From: Parabacteroides sp900760525
Lineage (GTDB): Bacteria > Bacteroidota > Bacteroidia > Bacteroidales > Tannerellaceae
Length of the DNA stretch: 64,000 bases
Reading direction: 5' to 3'
Assembly (NCBI RefSeq): GCF_049860805.1
Contig: NZ_CP187555.1
Coordinates: 2,914,001 to 2,978,000 of the forward strand
Positions 51,631 through 60,972 of the stretch are shown in pieces (position 1 is the stretch's first letter; every line of letters begins with the position of its first letter). A model generated the notes under the pieces. It had not been told where the DNA came from, did not search any database, and saw nothing but the letters and a program-made list of their open reading frames with translations. The translations under genes were made by a program, and so were the position numbers.

Positions 51631-51678
51631 TATCTTTGTCCGACTTGAAAGTTGGCGATTTTCAGTTCCAAAGATAAT
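51631..51678. promoter_or_regulatory. Symmetric -7-like boxes in a 10-bp inverted repeat
   Basis: ATTATCTTTG (51631-51640) and CAAAGATAAT (51669-51678) are exact reverse complements, giving a TATCTTTG box on each strand, each pointing inward. Another minus-strand TATCTTTG lies at 51751-51758. The minus boxes could serve the unrecognised gene. The gap 51576-51905 otherwise holds only the galM terminator. Confidence 0.4.
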
Positions 51679-51828
51679 ATCTTAAACGCTTAACGTTATC
51701 CTCAGTAAAACAGCCGAAAAGTCAAAGCATCGGCGATTCTACGTCAAATGCAAAGATAAATAAAAACGGCAAACTATATTGTTTACAAAGAAATATTAAC
51801 AGATATAAATCATAGATTCTTGCTAATA

Positions 51829-51858
51829 AAAGGGGCGGCCTTTTACAGCCGCCCCTTT
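51829..51858 (-). terminator. galM terminator
   Basis: AAAGGGGCGGC (51829-51839) pairs perfectly with GCCGCCCCTTT (51848-51858), a strong G+C stem ending in Ts on the minus strand. Confidence 0.9.
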
Positions 51859-51905
51859 CCAATCATTCCGATTGTCAGAAAGTTTCCCCAAAAATATAAT
51901 GTCTT

Positions 51906-53042
51906 TTACTTTTCAACCGTAAATTTATAAATACATTCGCTGAAATACTTTTCACCGGGACGTAACACGACGCTCGGGAAGTTCGGCTGGTTGGGAGTAT
52001 CAGGATAGTGCTGTGTTTCCAGGCACAACGCGCCGCGATGCGGATAGATCACTCCCAATTTTCCTTTATCGCCATCCTTTGCCATTGCATTTCCGGCATA
52101 GAACTGGATGCCCGGTTCGTTGGTATATACTTCAAGGCCGATACCGCTCTTTGCAGAAACGGCCTTTGCAGCCAGGACATTGATGTCGCAATTATTATTC
52201 AGCACCCAGTTATGGTCGTAGCCTTTGCCCCTTACCAACTGGTCGAACGGTTCGTCGATGTGCGCACCGATGGCAACAGGTTGACGCAAATCCATCGGAG
52301 TTCCTTCAACAGGATCGAGCGTACCGGTCGGAATCAATGTTTCATCCACCGGGACGTAAGTATCGGCCGCAATCATCAGCGAATGATCCAGAATCTGGGA
52401 ACCCGGAACGCCGGAAAGGTTGAAGTAACTATGGTTTGTCAGGTTTACGACAGTCGGTTTGTCTGTTGTAGCCTCATATTTGATATCGACAGCATTATCG
52501 TTTGTCAGCGTGTACGTCACCTTCAGGTTCAGGTTTCCCGGAAAACCGGCTTCACCGTCTTTGGAGAGATAAGTCAACTCCACACTCTGGTCATTCACCT
52601 GCTTGGCATCCCAAACAACCGTATGATAGCCATCCGGACCACCGTGCAAGCAATGCCCGTTGTTATTCTGCGGCAACTGATATTCAACACCGTCCAACGA
52701 GAATTTACCGTTCGCGATACGGTTACCATACCGACCGATCAATCCGCCATAATTATTGTTGGGATTGTCCACATACTGTTGGATGTTATCATACCCCAGA
52801 ACGACATCCGTCATTTTGCCATCCTTGTCAGGAACCATAACCGACACCAGTCGTCCGCCCCAATTCGTCACACATGCTTCCGCACCATTCTGGTTCTTCA
52901 ACACATATAATGCAGTCGGTTTTCCCTGTACTTCCGATACGAAATTAGATTTCATCAGTCCGGAAAGAGTGGCCTCCTCTTTTTTCTCAGTACATGACAA
53001 CAAAACACACATTGCCATGACAGCCATACATAGTCTCTTCAT
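51906..53042 (-). CDS. galM: Aldose 1-epimerase (galactose mutarotase), lipoprotein
   Basis: 378 residues. The signal MKRLCMAVMAMCVLLSCTEK has a lipobox (LLSC), so the enzyme is exported and lipid-anchored rather than cytoplasmic. GalM features: VTNWGGRLVSVMVPDKDG, GLIGRYGNRIANGKFSLD, NNNGHCLHGGPDGYHTVVW with the catalytic His, TDKPTVVNLTNHSYFNLSG and the C-terminal EVYTNEPGIQFYAGNAM with the catalytic Glu in YTNEPG. Known: it interconverts alpha and beta anomers of galactose and glucose. An exported mutarotase suits a cell that degrades galactosides outside the cytoplasm. Divergent from thyA. Confidence 0.95.
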   Translation of the reverse strand: MKRLCMAVMAMCVLLSCTEKKEEATLSGLMKSNFVSEVQGKPTALYVLKNQNGAEACVTNWGGRLVSVMVPDKDGKMTDVVLGYDNIQQYVDNPNNNYGGLIGRYGNRIANGKFSLDGVEYQLPQNNNGHCLHGGPDGYHTVVWDAKQVNDQSVELTYLSKDGEAGFPGNLNLKVTYTLTNDNAVDIKYEATTDKPTVVNLTNHSYFNLSGVPGSQILDHSLMIAADTYVPVDETLIPTGTLDPVEGTPMDLRQPVAIGAHIDEPFDQLVRGKGYDHNWVLNNNCDINVLAAKAVSAKSGIGLEVYTNEPGIQFYAGNAMAKDGDKGKLGVIYPHRGALCLETQHYPDTPNQPNFPSVVLRPGEKYFSECIYKFTVEK

Positions 53043-53081
53043 TTTTGATACCTATAAATTAAATGTTTGTTAGATATGCAG

Positions 53082-53111
53082 CAAATATACGCTATTATTG
53101 TCAAAAACAAA
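53082..53111 (-). promoter_or_regulatory. galM promoter
   Basis: Minus strand: TTTG (53108-53111), 18 bases, TATATTTG (53082-53089), 39 bases before the start. Confidence 0.65.
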
Positions 53112-53129
53112 CGATGCTGTAGAATAATG

Positions 53130-53160
53130 TTGTTTAATACAAATCACTTTCGTACATTTG
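53130..53160 (+). promoter_or_regulatory. thyA promoter
   Basis: TTG (53130-53132), 20 bases, TACATTTG (53153-53160), 19 bases before the ATG. Confidence 0.75.
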
Positions 53161-53179
53161 TCTGTCATAATAGAGAAAA

Positions 53180-53974
53180 ATGAAACAGTATTTAGAATTA
53201 CTCGATCGTGTCCTCCGTGAAGGAGTTAAGAAAGAAGATCGGACAGGAACCGGTACATACAGTGTTTTCGGACATCAGATGCGCTTCAATCTTGAAGACG
53301 GTTTTCCTCTGCTCACAACAAAGAAACTGCATTTGAAATCCATTATTTATGAACTGCTTTGGTTCCTTCAAGGTGATACAAATGCAAAATACCTGCAGGA
53401 ACATGGAGTGAGAATCTGGAACGAATGGGCCGATCCGGATGGGAACTTAGGACATATCTACGGTTTCCAATGGCGTTCATGGCCGGACTACAAAGGCGGA
53501 AGCATCGACCAGATCAGTGAAGCGGTAAAGACAATCAAGCATAATCCGGATTCACGCCGTATCATCGTCAGCGCCTGGAATGTGGGAGATCTGGATAATA
53601 TGAATCTGCCTCCCTGCCACGCTTTCTTCCAGTTTTATGTAGCCGATGGCCGCCTGAGCCTGCAAATGTACCAGCGCAGTGCCGATATATTCTTAGGCGT
53701 ACCCTTTAACATTGCCTCATACGCCCTGTTATTACAGATGATGGCACAGGTAACCGGACTGAAAGCCGGAGATTTTGTCCATACGCTTGGCGATGCACAT
53801 ATTTATACGAACCATCTTGAACAGGTGAAGTTGCAACTGACACGTGATCCGCGGCCGCTCCCCCGGATGGAAATCAATCCGGAAGTGAAAGACATATTCA
53901 GTTTCCGATATGAGGATTTCAATCTGACGGGATATGATCCCCATCCTCACATCAAGGGTGAAGTAGCGGTATAA
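53180..53974 (+). CDS. thyA: Thymidylate synthase
   Basis: 264 residues, the standard ThyA length. Opening KQYLELLDRVLREGVKKEDR with the phosphate Arg, KLHLKSIIYELLWFLQGDTN, the catalytic Cys in NLPPCHAFFQFYV near residue 146, and YQRSADIFLGVPFNIASYAL with the folate and dUMP contacts. Known: it methylates dUMP to dTMP using methylene-tetrahydrofolate, leaving dihydrofolate. The dihydrofolate reductase gene follows after 51 bases and recycles that product. Confidence 0.98.
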   Translation: MKQYLELLDRVLREGVKKEDRTGTGTYSVFGHQMRFNLEDGFPLLTTKKLHLKSIIYELLWFLQGDTNAKYLQEHGVRIWNEWADPDGNLGHIYGFQWRSWPDYKGGSIDQISEAVKTIKHNPDSRRIIVSAWNVGDLDNMNLPPCHAFFQFYVADGRLSLQMYQRSADIFLGVPFNIASYALLLQMMAQVTGLKAGDFVHTLGDAHIYTNHLEQVKLQLTRDPRPLPRMEINPEVKDIFSFRYEDFNLTGYDPHPHIKGEVAV

Positions 53975-54025
53975 GAGATTGAAGAAAAGATAAAAACAGC
54001 AAGTTCTATTAAATTCGATAAGTTT

Positions 54026-54523
54026 ATGAGTACTATTTCAATTGTAGCAGCTATTTCCGACAACAATGCAATCGGAAAGGATCTCGGACTGCTTTGGCAC
54101 ATGCCGGCAGATATGAAGCGTTTTAAAGATCTGACAACAGGTCACGCCGTAATAATGGGACGTAAAACTTTCGAGTCTTTACCTAAAGGCGGATTGCCCA
54201 ACCGTAAAAATGTCGTACTGACCACCATGCCGGAAGCGGGCTTCATCAACTGCTTTGCCTGCGAATCCATGCACGACGCATTAGACATATGCGAAAAAGA
54301 AGAAGATATCTATATCATCGGAGGTTCCTTAGTTTACAGACAAGGGCTGGGAATCGCCGACAAGATGTACCTGACTCGCATACACGGAGAGTTTCCCGAT
54401 GCAGACGCGTTTTTCCCCGTTGTCAACTGGGATCTGTGGGAAGAGGTGGAACGCCAGGAATTCCCGGCAGACGAGAAAAATCCATATCCCTACACATTCC
54501 TGACTTACGTCCGTAAAAAATAA
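54026..54523 (+). CDS. folA: Dihydrofolate reductase
   Basis: 165 residues. Opening SIVAAISDNNAIGKDLGLLW, folate-site Asp in HMPADMKRFKDLTTGHAVIM, cofactor loop GRKTFESLPKGGLPNRKNVV and the IYIIGGSLVYRQGL turn. Known: it reduces dihydrofolate to tetrahydrofolate with NADPH. It lies in the same direction as thyA and is probably co-transcribed. No separate -7 box is seen in the gap. Confidence 0.97.
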   Translation: MSTISIVAAISDNNAIGKDLGLLWHMPADMKRFKDLTTGHAVIMGRKTFESLPKGGLPNRKNVVLTTMPEAGFINCFACESMHDALDICEKEEDIYIIGGSLVYRQGLGIADKMYLTRIHGEFPDADAFFPVVNWDLWEEVERQEFPADEKNPYPYTFLTYVRKK

Positions 54524-54619
54524 AATTACTCCTAATTAACGGTAATTTTACAACTTTTTGCTCTTTCTTTGTATCTATACTTGAAAGGATGTTTGTTTAA
54601 CAAGTAAATCCATATAGAT

Positions 54620-57600
54620 ATGAAGATAAGAGCAATTATTGTTTCAGCCCTGATCGTATGCGGAATAGTATCTACTATATTTTACGTGAAAGCGGATCGG
54701 GCCTCCGTCAACGAAAAGGCTATAACAGAAGCCATTCAAACGAAAAATACTCCGTTGCTGATCCAGTCGCTTATCACCCGGATGAAAAACCAACTGGAAA
54801 AAGATACCGACACATTCCCGGAACTGATCAAGGAAGTGGAAACGTATGCCAAAACATGTCCCGATCCGGCATCGGTGGCAGTCCTCCATTCCATGATTGC
54901 GGAAATGTACAACAACTTTTATATGCAAAACCGCTGGAGCGTCAACCAACGGACCCAGCTTGCAGGCTATGTGCCCGAAGATATCCGCGAATGGACTTCC
55001 AACCTTTTCCGCGACAAGATCAAACAAGAGCTGACGCTATCCCTCCAACCGGCACAGTTGCTGCAACAAACACCGGTCAGCCAGTATAACCTGATCCTGA
55101 AGAAAGGAAAAGACACGCCTCAACTCCGCCCTACCCTGTATGATTTCCTGGCTTTCCGGGCGATCGACCTGCAGCCGTCGGATAAATGGTATGAAGATTT
55201 GATCGCTTTCCGCCGTACACAACCGGAGAAGAAAGCCTTATTGTTGGACGAACTGGATTACTGGCAATACAAATACGACATCCAGTCGGTAAATGCCACC
55301 GACTACAGAAACGCGCTGGACAGTTTGTATAAGGTGTACGATAAAAAAACCTTTGCCGCCGAAATACGCATTGCCGAAATGAATCTTCTCCAACGGGAAC
55401 GTTACCAAGGCGACAAGGCTCACCAAGACTCCATCCAGGCACTCATTTATACGCTTTGCAAAGAAAGTATTGCGCAATATCCGGACTACGACCGTGTAAA
55501 CGTTTTCAAGAACCAATTGAACGAAATGGAAACGCCGGTCCTGAATATCCAGTCCGATAATAACGTTTATCCCGGCAAGGATCTGACGCTGCAACTCAAA
55601 TATGTCAACACGCCTCAACTAACCGTACGCATCTACAAAAGCCTCCGTCAGCCAGAAGATGTCTGGCGGAATCTGTATAAGAACAGTAAAAGTATGCGGG
55701 GAGAACTGGTAAAAGAAGTCACATTCGACATGCATCTCCCCAACTCCTACACCGAGGCCGATTCCATCCTTACCATCCCGATGGATAAGTTAGGATTGTA
55801 CGAATACGTGATCACGGTTCCCGGCAAGCAACTAACAGTTTCCAACCGTTTCAGCGTCAGCCGCCTGGCGGCCCTTACCCGCAGCCAGGCAAACAATTCG
55901 GAAGTACTTGTCACCGACCTGGAAAGCGGCAAACCGATCGAAGGCGCAACCGTAATCTATTACAAAACCAACAGGATGAACGGAACCGTCCAACGTCAGG
56001 GAGAAGTGAAAACAGACCGGTTAGGTATTGCCGTCCTCCCTGCCAAAAAGAATATCACGCAAATACGTCCGGTGTTCCGTGAAGACACCTCCTCCATTTT
56101 CACGAATATATATCCTTACGGTTCTTTCCGTTCGGGACAGGATAAAGAAGAAGTCGACCTGTCGCTCTTCACCGACCGGGGAATCTACCGGCCGGGGCAA
56201 AACGTATTCTTCAAAGGCATCGCCTACGTAAAAGATACGGACAACCCGCATGTCGTAGCCGGACGAACCTACACCGTCGCCTTGCGGGATGCCAACTACA
56301 AGGAAGTAGCCAGCAAAACATTCAAGACCGATAAATTCGGTTCCTTCAACGGCGAATTTACCATTCCGGCACAGACATTGGGCGGAAGCTTCACTCTTGT
56401 ATCGGAGAGGGCCCGCACAAACATCCGGGTAGAAGAATACAAACGCCCGACATTTAAAGTCAGCTTCCTGCCACTCAAGGAAGAAGTATCTTTCGGCAAC
56501 CCGGTGAAGCTGACAGGCGAAGCACAGACATTCTCCGGTATCGACCTTCAGACAGGCGAGGTGAACTGGACGATTACGCGCCGTCCGTTCTGGGCACGCC
56601 TCTACATGCCGAACCCGTTCGACTTCACATACAAGCAGGTTGCAAGCGGAACAGCAAAAGTAGACAGCAAAGGCAACTTCACGATCTCTTTCGTACCCGA
56701 ACGGCCGGAAACAACAGGTCTGCGCCCCGCCTTCCAGAGCTACGAGGTAACGGCAACCCTGACCGACAGCAAAGGGGAGACGCAAGAGGCAAGCTATACT
56801 TTCTCGGTTGGCGATACGGGCATCCTGTTGGATATCCAAATGCCCGGACAGGAAATGGAGAGCGATTCCGCCAAAGCAGTGATAACGGCTTATACGCTAA
56901 ACAGACAAAAAGCATCCGCGGAAGGAAGTTATACCATTTATTCCTTACTGGATGAAAAGCCGGAAAAGGACCTATTCGGTGTAGACCGGTATAAGATCGA
57001 TAAACAGATGGCTACAGGCAACTTCATTACAGGAGATGAAATATCGCCTGTCGTATTCCGTGAACTTCCCGCCGGGCGCTATCGCTTGGAAGTAAAATCG
57101 ACCGACTCCAACGGGAAAGAGGTTTCCGCCAATCAGGACTTCATCCTCTACAGCCGCCGGGACAAACGCCCGCCCGTATTTATGCATACCTGGCTGATCA
57201 AGGAACATACGAGTTGCGTGCCGGGAGAAGAGGCCGCGTTTATATTCGGGACCTCCGACAAAGACACGCATATATTATATGAAATTTATACAGCATCCAA
57301 CAAATGCATGGAACGTAAATACATCCGGTTGAGCGATGAAAACCGGACATTCCGCATCCCGTTTAAAGAAACGGACGGCGAAGGTTTCACCGTATCTTTC
57401 ACGTTTGTCAAGGACGGCAAGATGTATGTCACCGAAGTACCGGTTTACCGCCGCCAGCCGGACCGGAAACTGAACATCCAGGCAAAGACGTTCCGCGACC
57501 ACCTGCTGCCGGGAAGCAAGGAGAACTGGAAATTCCGTATTACGGATGCCGATTCCGCAACCGTCTCCGCAGAGGTTCTGGCGAGCATGTACGATGCTTC

Positions 57601-60307
57601 ATTGGATAAGTTATTGCCTTTTAGCTGGTCTTTCTCTCCCCGGAGATCTGTTTACCTGTCAGCTCCGCGCTTCTCGGAAGGGGCTGCATTCAATAGCAGC
57701 AGCCGGTACGAGACAGGAGACCGGAAAGGATTGAACGTCCCGCAATACCAATACGACCGCCTCAACTGGCAGGACGTGTTGTCATTAGGATACCGTTACG
57801 GACGTAACAACCGCACCTTTGCAACCGGAGCCGTCATGAAATCGGCTGCCGCCCCAGCAGTGGCCGAAGCCATCAGCATCACAAACGACAGTGCACCGCT
57901 GGAAGAATCTGCAGTAAGGGCGGACCAGGGTGTTGCAGATATCATAGCAGAAGAAGAGGTGGAAGAAAACGGAAAATCTTTCGTTCCGAACAACCCGATC
58001 GAACTCCGCGAAAACTTTGCCGAAACCGCATTCTTCTATCCGGCATTAGTGACCAACGAAGCAGGCGATGTTGCATTCAGCTTCACAATGCCCGAAAGCA
58101 ACACGACCTGGAAACTGCAACTGTTAGCCCAGACGGAAGACCTGAAATACGGCTATCTGTCCCGCGAAATCATCACCAGCAAACCGCTGATGGTAACCCC
58201 TAACCTTCCGCGCTTCCTGCGCCAGGGCGACGAAGTGACCATCACGACACAAATCAGCAACCAGTCGTCCGCCACCATCGACGGACGCGCCAGCCTGGAA
58301 CTGTTCGATCCGGACAACGACCAGCCGGTGATCTGCCTGACCAAATCGCAGAAGCCATTTACACTGCCGGCCGACAGCACCACGACCGTAAGTTGGTCGT
58401 TCAAGGTGCCGGCAGCAGCGGGCGGCGTCATCGGTTGCCGTATCGTGGCCGATTCGGATAAAGGGAGTGACGGCGAACAGCATCTGATCCCGGTTCTATC
58501 GAACGAGATATTGGTGACGGAAAGTACCCCGTTCTACCTGTTCGACAAGAGCGAAGAAGTGATCCGCCTGAAAGACAACAAAGGCATCCGGCCGTTCCGC
58601 ACGACACTGGAGCTGACGGCCAACCCGGTCTGGTATGCCGTACAGGCGCTACCGACCCTCACCCAGCCGGAAAACGACAACGTCATTTCCTGGTTCGCCT
58701 CTTATTACAGCAATACGCTGGCAAGTTACATTGCCACCGCCCACCCGCGCATCCAGCAGGTCATCAGCCAGTGGAAAGCACAGGGCGGAAATGCCTCTAC
58801 GCTCTATTCCAACTTAGAAAAGAATGCAGAACTCAAAAACATCCTTTTGCAAGAAACTCCCTGGGTGTTGGAAGCGGACAATGAAACGGAACAAAAACAG
58901 CGTTTGTCCCTCCTTTTCGACATGAACCGGGCAGCCGGACAACGGGAAATAGCCCTCCGCCATCTTCTCGACCTGCAAACGCCGGATGGAGGCTGGAGCT
59001 GGTTCAAAGGCATGTATCCGAGCCAGGAGATCACGCTTTATATATTGAAAGGGATGAGCCAGCTGACAGAACTGAATGCAGTCGAATATAACCAGCAGGA
59101 AAAAGAGATGCAGATAAAAGCGCTCAAATTTGTAGACAAACAAATCCAGTCCGATTATGAAGCGCTCCAGAAGATCAAGAACTGGCAGAAAAACGAAATT
59201 TCCCCATTGGAAATCGAATACCTGTTTGTCCGCAGCAATTACCGCGACATCCCCGAATTGGGTTCGGCCCGTGAAGCGATCCGCTACTACACGAACCTGG
59301 CAGAAACGCAGTGGAACAAACAATCCATCCACGGGAAAGGCGAAATTGCCTGGCTCATGTGGCGGAACGGGAAGAAAGAAGTGGCCGGAAAGATCATTGC
59401 CTGGCTTCGTAAAACAGCTTCCACCTCATCAGACAAAGGCATGTACTGGGCGAACAACCGGAGAGGGGAAAACTCCTTTGTCTCCCCGGTCGAAACCCAT
59501 TGCCTGTTGATGGCTCTCTTCAACGAAACGTCGCCAAACAAGCAAGACACCGACCGCCTGAAACAATGGTTGCTCAGCCAGAAGCAGACACAGAACTGGG
59601 AGTCCGTCCCAGCTACGGTCAACGCGATTTATGCTTTACTCCTGACAGGTAGCGACTGGTTAGACACAAACAACACCTGTACCGCCGTGTGGGGTAAGCA
59701 AACGTACAGCACGACAAACGGCGAATTGGCCACCGGCTACCTGAAAGTAACCGTATCGGATGAAAAAACAATTGCATCCGAAGGTAATTCCATCTCCATC
59801 CAAAAGGAAGGTTCCGCACCTGCGTGGGGAGCTGTCTACGAACAGTATTTCCAGAACATCAACGATGTGAAAAAACAGAAAGGGGTCCTGAACGTAGAAA
59901 AAAAACTGTTTGTCGAAACGAATAACGGAACGGAACAACAACTTCGTCCGGTCACCCCGGATAAGCCGCTTCGTATCGGCGACAAAGTGATTGTCCGCCT
60001 CGTTGTCCGCACCGACCGTGAAATGGATTACGTCTTCCTGAAAGACCTTCGTGCCGGTTGCTTTGAACCAGCGAACCAACTTTCCGGTTCTGTCTACAGA
60101 GACGGGGTTTGGTATTACCAGTCACCGACGGATGTTTCGGAGAATTTCTTCTTCGACCGCCTGCCGCAGGGGACTTTTGTCCTGGAATATGCCGTATACG
60201 TCAACCGTCCGGGTGAATATGCAGGTGGGATCAGCACGATCCAATGTCTCTATGCGCCCGAATTCGTATCGCATACGGAAGGGAACACCGTCCGGGTGGA
60301 GTTCTAA
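54620..60307 (+). CDS. Alpha-2-macroglobulin-like envelope protein without thioester
   Basis: 1895 residues. An N-terminal hydrophobic segment (IIVSALIVCGIVSTIFYV) anchors or exports it. MG-type beta domains run through the first half, with FTDRGIYRPGQNVFFKGIAY near 510, the usual start of the MG3/MG4 block. The alpha-2-macroglobulin core is LRENFAETAFFYPALVTN near 1129 and FTMPESNTTWKLQLLAQ. Where thioester members have CxEQ, this one reads TLTQPENDNVISWF near 1347, so no thioester can form. Helical toroid repeats follow (TPDGGWSWFKGMYPSQ). Known: bacterial members trap proteases or act with cell-wall synthases. The role here is unproven. Confidence 0.92.
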   Translation: MKIRAIIVSALIVCGIVSTIFYVKADRASVNEKAITEAIQTKNTPLLIQSLITRMKNQLEKDTDTFPELIKEVETYAKTCPDPASVAVLHSMIAEMYNNFYMQNRWSVNQRTQLAGYVPEDIREWTSNLFRDKIKQELTLSLQPAQLLQQTPVSQYNLILKKGKDTPQLRPTLYDFLAFRAIDLQPSDKWYEDLIAFRRTQPEKKALLLDELDYWQYKYDIQSVNATDYRNALDSLYKVYDKKTFAAEIRIAEMNLLQRERYQGDKAHQDSIQALIYTLCKESIAQYPDYDRVNVFKNQLNEMETPVLNIQSDNNVYPGKDLTLQLKYVNTPQLTVRIYKSLRQPEDVWRNLYKNSKSMRGELVKEVTFDMHLPNSYTEADSILTIPMDKLGLYEYVITVPGKQLTVSNRFSVSRLAALTRSQANNSEVLVTDLESGKPIEGATVIYYKTNRMNGTVQRQGEVKTDRLGIAVLPAKKNITQIRPVFREDTSSIFTNIYPYGSFRSGQDKEEVDLSLFTDRGIYRPGQNVFFKGIAYVKDTDNPHVVAGRTYTVALRDANYKEVASKTFKTDKFGSFNGEFTIPAQTLGGSFTLVSERARTNIRVEEYKRPTFKVSFLPLKEEVSFGNPVKLTGEAQTFSGIDLQTGEVNWTITRRPFWARLYMPNPFDFTYKQVASGTAKVDSKGNFTISFVPERPETTGLRPAFQSYEVTATLTDSKGETQEASYTFSVGDTGILLDIQMPGQEMESDSAKAVITAYTLNRQKASAEGSYTIYSLLDEKPEKDLFGVDRYKIDKQMATGNFITGDEISPVVFRELPAGRYRLEVKSTDSNGKEVSANQDFILYSRRDKRPPVFMHTWLIKEHTSCVPGEEAAFIFGTSDKDTHILYEIYTASNKCMERKYIRLSDENRTFRIPFKETDGEGFTVSFTFVKDGKMYVTEVPVYRRQPDRKLNIQAKTFRDHLLPGSKENWKFRITDADSATVSAEVLASMYDASLDKLLPFSWSFSPRRSVYLSAPRFSEGAAFNSSSRYETGDRKGLNVPQYQYDRLNWQDVLSLGYRYGRNNRTFATGAVMKSAAAPAVAEAISITNDSAPLEESAVRADQGVADIIAEEEVEENGKSFVPNNPIELRENFAETAFFYPALVTNEAGDVAFSFTMPESNTTWKLQLLAQTEDLKYGYLSREIITSKPLMVTPNLPRFLRQGDEVTITTQISNQSSATIDGRASLELFDPDNDQPVICLTKSQKPFTLPADSTTTVSWSFKVPAAAGGVIGCRIVADSDKGSDGEQHLIPVLSNEILVTESTPFYLFDKSEEVIRLKDNKGIRPFRTTLELTANPVWYAVQALPTLTQPENDNVISWFASYYSNTLASYIATAHPRIQQVISQWKAQGGNASTLYSNLEKNAELKNILLQETPWVLEADNETEQKQRLSLLFDMNRAAGQREIALRHLLDLQTPDGGWSWFKGMYPSQEITLYILKGMSQLTELNAVEYNQQEKEMQIKALKFVDKQIQSDYEALQKIKNWQKNEISPLEIEYLFVRSNYRDIPELGSAREAIRYYTNLAETQWNKQSIHGKGEIAWLMWRNGKKEVAGKIIAWLRKTASTSSDKGMYWANNRRGENSFVSPVETHCLLMALFNETSPNKQDTDRLKQWLLSQKQTQNWESVPATVNAIYALLLTGSDWLDTNNTCTAVWGKQTYSTTNGELATGYLKVTVSDEKTIASEGNSISIQKEGSAPAWGAVYEQYFQNINDVKKQKGVLNVEKKLFVETNNGTEQQLRPVTPDKPLRIGDKVIVRLVVRTDREMDYVFLKDLRAGCFEPANQLSGSVYRDGVWYYQSPTDVSENFFFDRLPQGTFVLEYAVYVNRPGEYAGGISTIQCLYAPEFVSHTEGNTVRVEF

Positions 60308-60336
60308 ACTCCCGGCAGAAGCCGATACACGTGCAG

Positions 60337-60459
60337 CTGCGCCCGCTGAATGCCAGCGAAGCCAGCTGCATGTGAATCTGCTCCCGCTGGCACTCAGCGA
60401 AACCGGCTGCACATGAATCTGCCTCCGCTGAGAGCCAGCGAAGCCAGCTGCACGCAAAT
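60337..60459. repeat. Three tandem 41-bp units with variable-loop hairpins
   Basis: Units at 60337-60377, 60378-60418 and 60419-60459. Each holds CGCTG and CAGCG separated by five bases that differ in every unit (AATGC, GCACT, AGAGC), then CGAA(G/A)CC(A/G)GCTGCA. The stem is kept while the loop changes. It is G+C-rich and lies just after the alpha-2-macroglobulin-like gene. Confidence 0.92.
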
Positions 60460-60528
60460 CCGGCGTCACCGGTTCCCAGGGAAAGCAGAATTTCATTTTT
60501 TTAAAGAGACTAATTCCATCGTAAACAT

Positions 60529-60536
60529 TATCTTTG
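60529..60536 (+). promoter_or_regulatory. -7 box before the first DUF1573 gene
   Basis: TATCTTTG, 32 bases before the ATG at 60569. Confidence 0.6.
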
Positions 60537-60568
60537 CATTCTAAACAATAGCTAAATAAAAAGAGAAG

Positions 60569-60946
60569 ATGAAACAGATTATTTTTATTTTTATGGCAAT
60601 CCTGCTGGCAACAGGGATGGCTTCGGCTCAGAACAAGGCCGTAATCTCGGCAGATGAAACCTCTCATGATTTCGGAACGATCAAGGAAGCGAACGGAAAC
60701 GTGTCGCACACTTTTAAAATAAAAAATATCGGCGAAGCGCCGTTAGTCCTGACACGTGTCATCGCCTCTTGCGGCTGCACGACACCGGAATGGACCAAAG
60801 AACCCATCGCTCCGGGTAAGACAGGCGACATCAAAATCACGTACAACCCGAAAGATCGTCCCGGTCCTTTTGTCAAGACTATTTCAGTGTACAGCAATGG
60901 CAAAACCGGTAGTTTTATCCTGACAATCCGGGGAGAGGTAGAATAA
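60569..60946 (+). CDS. Secreted DUF1573 protein, single domain
   Basis: 125 residues. Signal peptide (IFIFMAILLATGMASAQ) then one Ig-like DUF1573 domain: HDFGTIKEANGNVSHTFKIK, NIGEAPLVLTRVIASCGCT, APGKTGDIKITYNPKDRPGP. The SCGC motif is typical of the family. Known: DUF1573 proteins are common periplasmic or surface proteins of Bacteroidetes with no settled function. The next gene is a longer paralogue 26 bases downstream, so this is a tandem duplication in one transcript. Confidence 0.92.
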   Translation: MKQIIFIFMAILLATGMASAQNKAVISADETSHDFGTIKEANGNVSHTFKIKNIGEAPLVLTRVIASCGCTTPEWTKEPIAPGKTGDIKITYNPKDRPGPFVKTISVYSNGKTGSFILTIRGEVE

Positions 60947-60972
60947 TAACAGGAAAACTGAATAATCTAAGA

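Noticed and set aside
60337..60459. CRISPR-like array
   Set aside because: Units are directly adjacent with no unique spacers of 30-40 bases, only three units exist and no cas gene is near.
60122..60709. A 195-codon minus-strand frame across the 41-bp units
   Set aside because: Its length comes from the G+C-rich repeat and from antisense of neighbouring genes; the translation is low-complexity.
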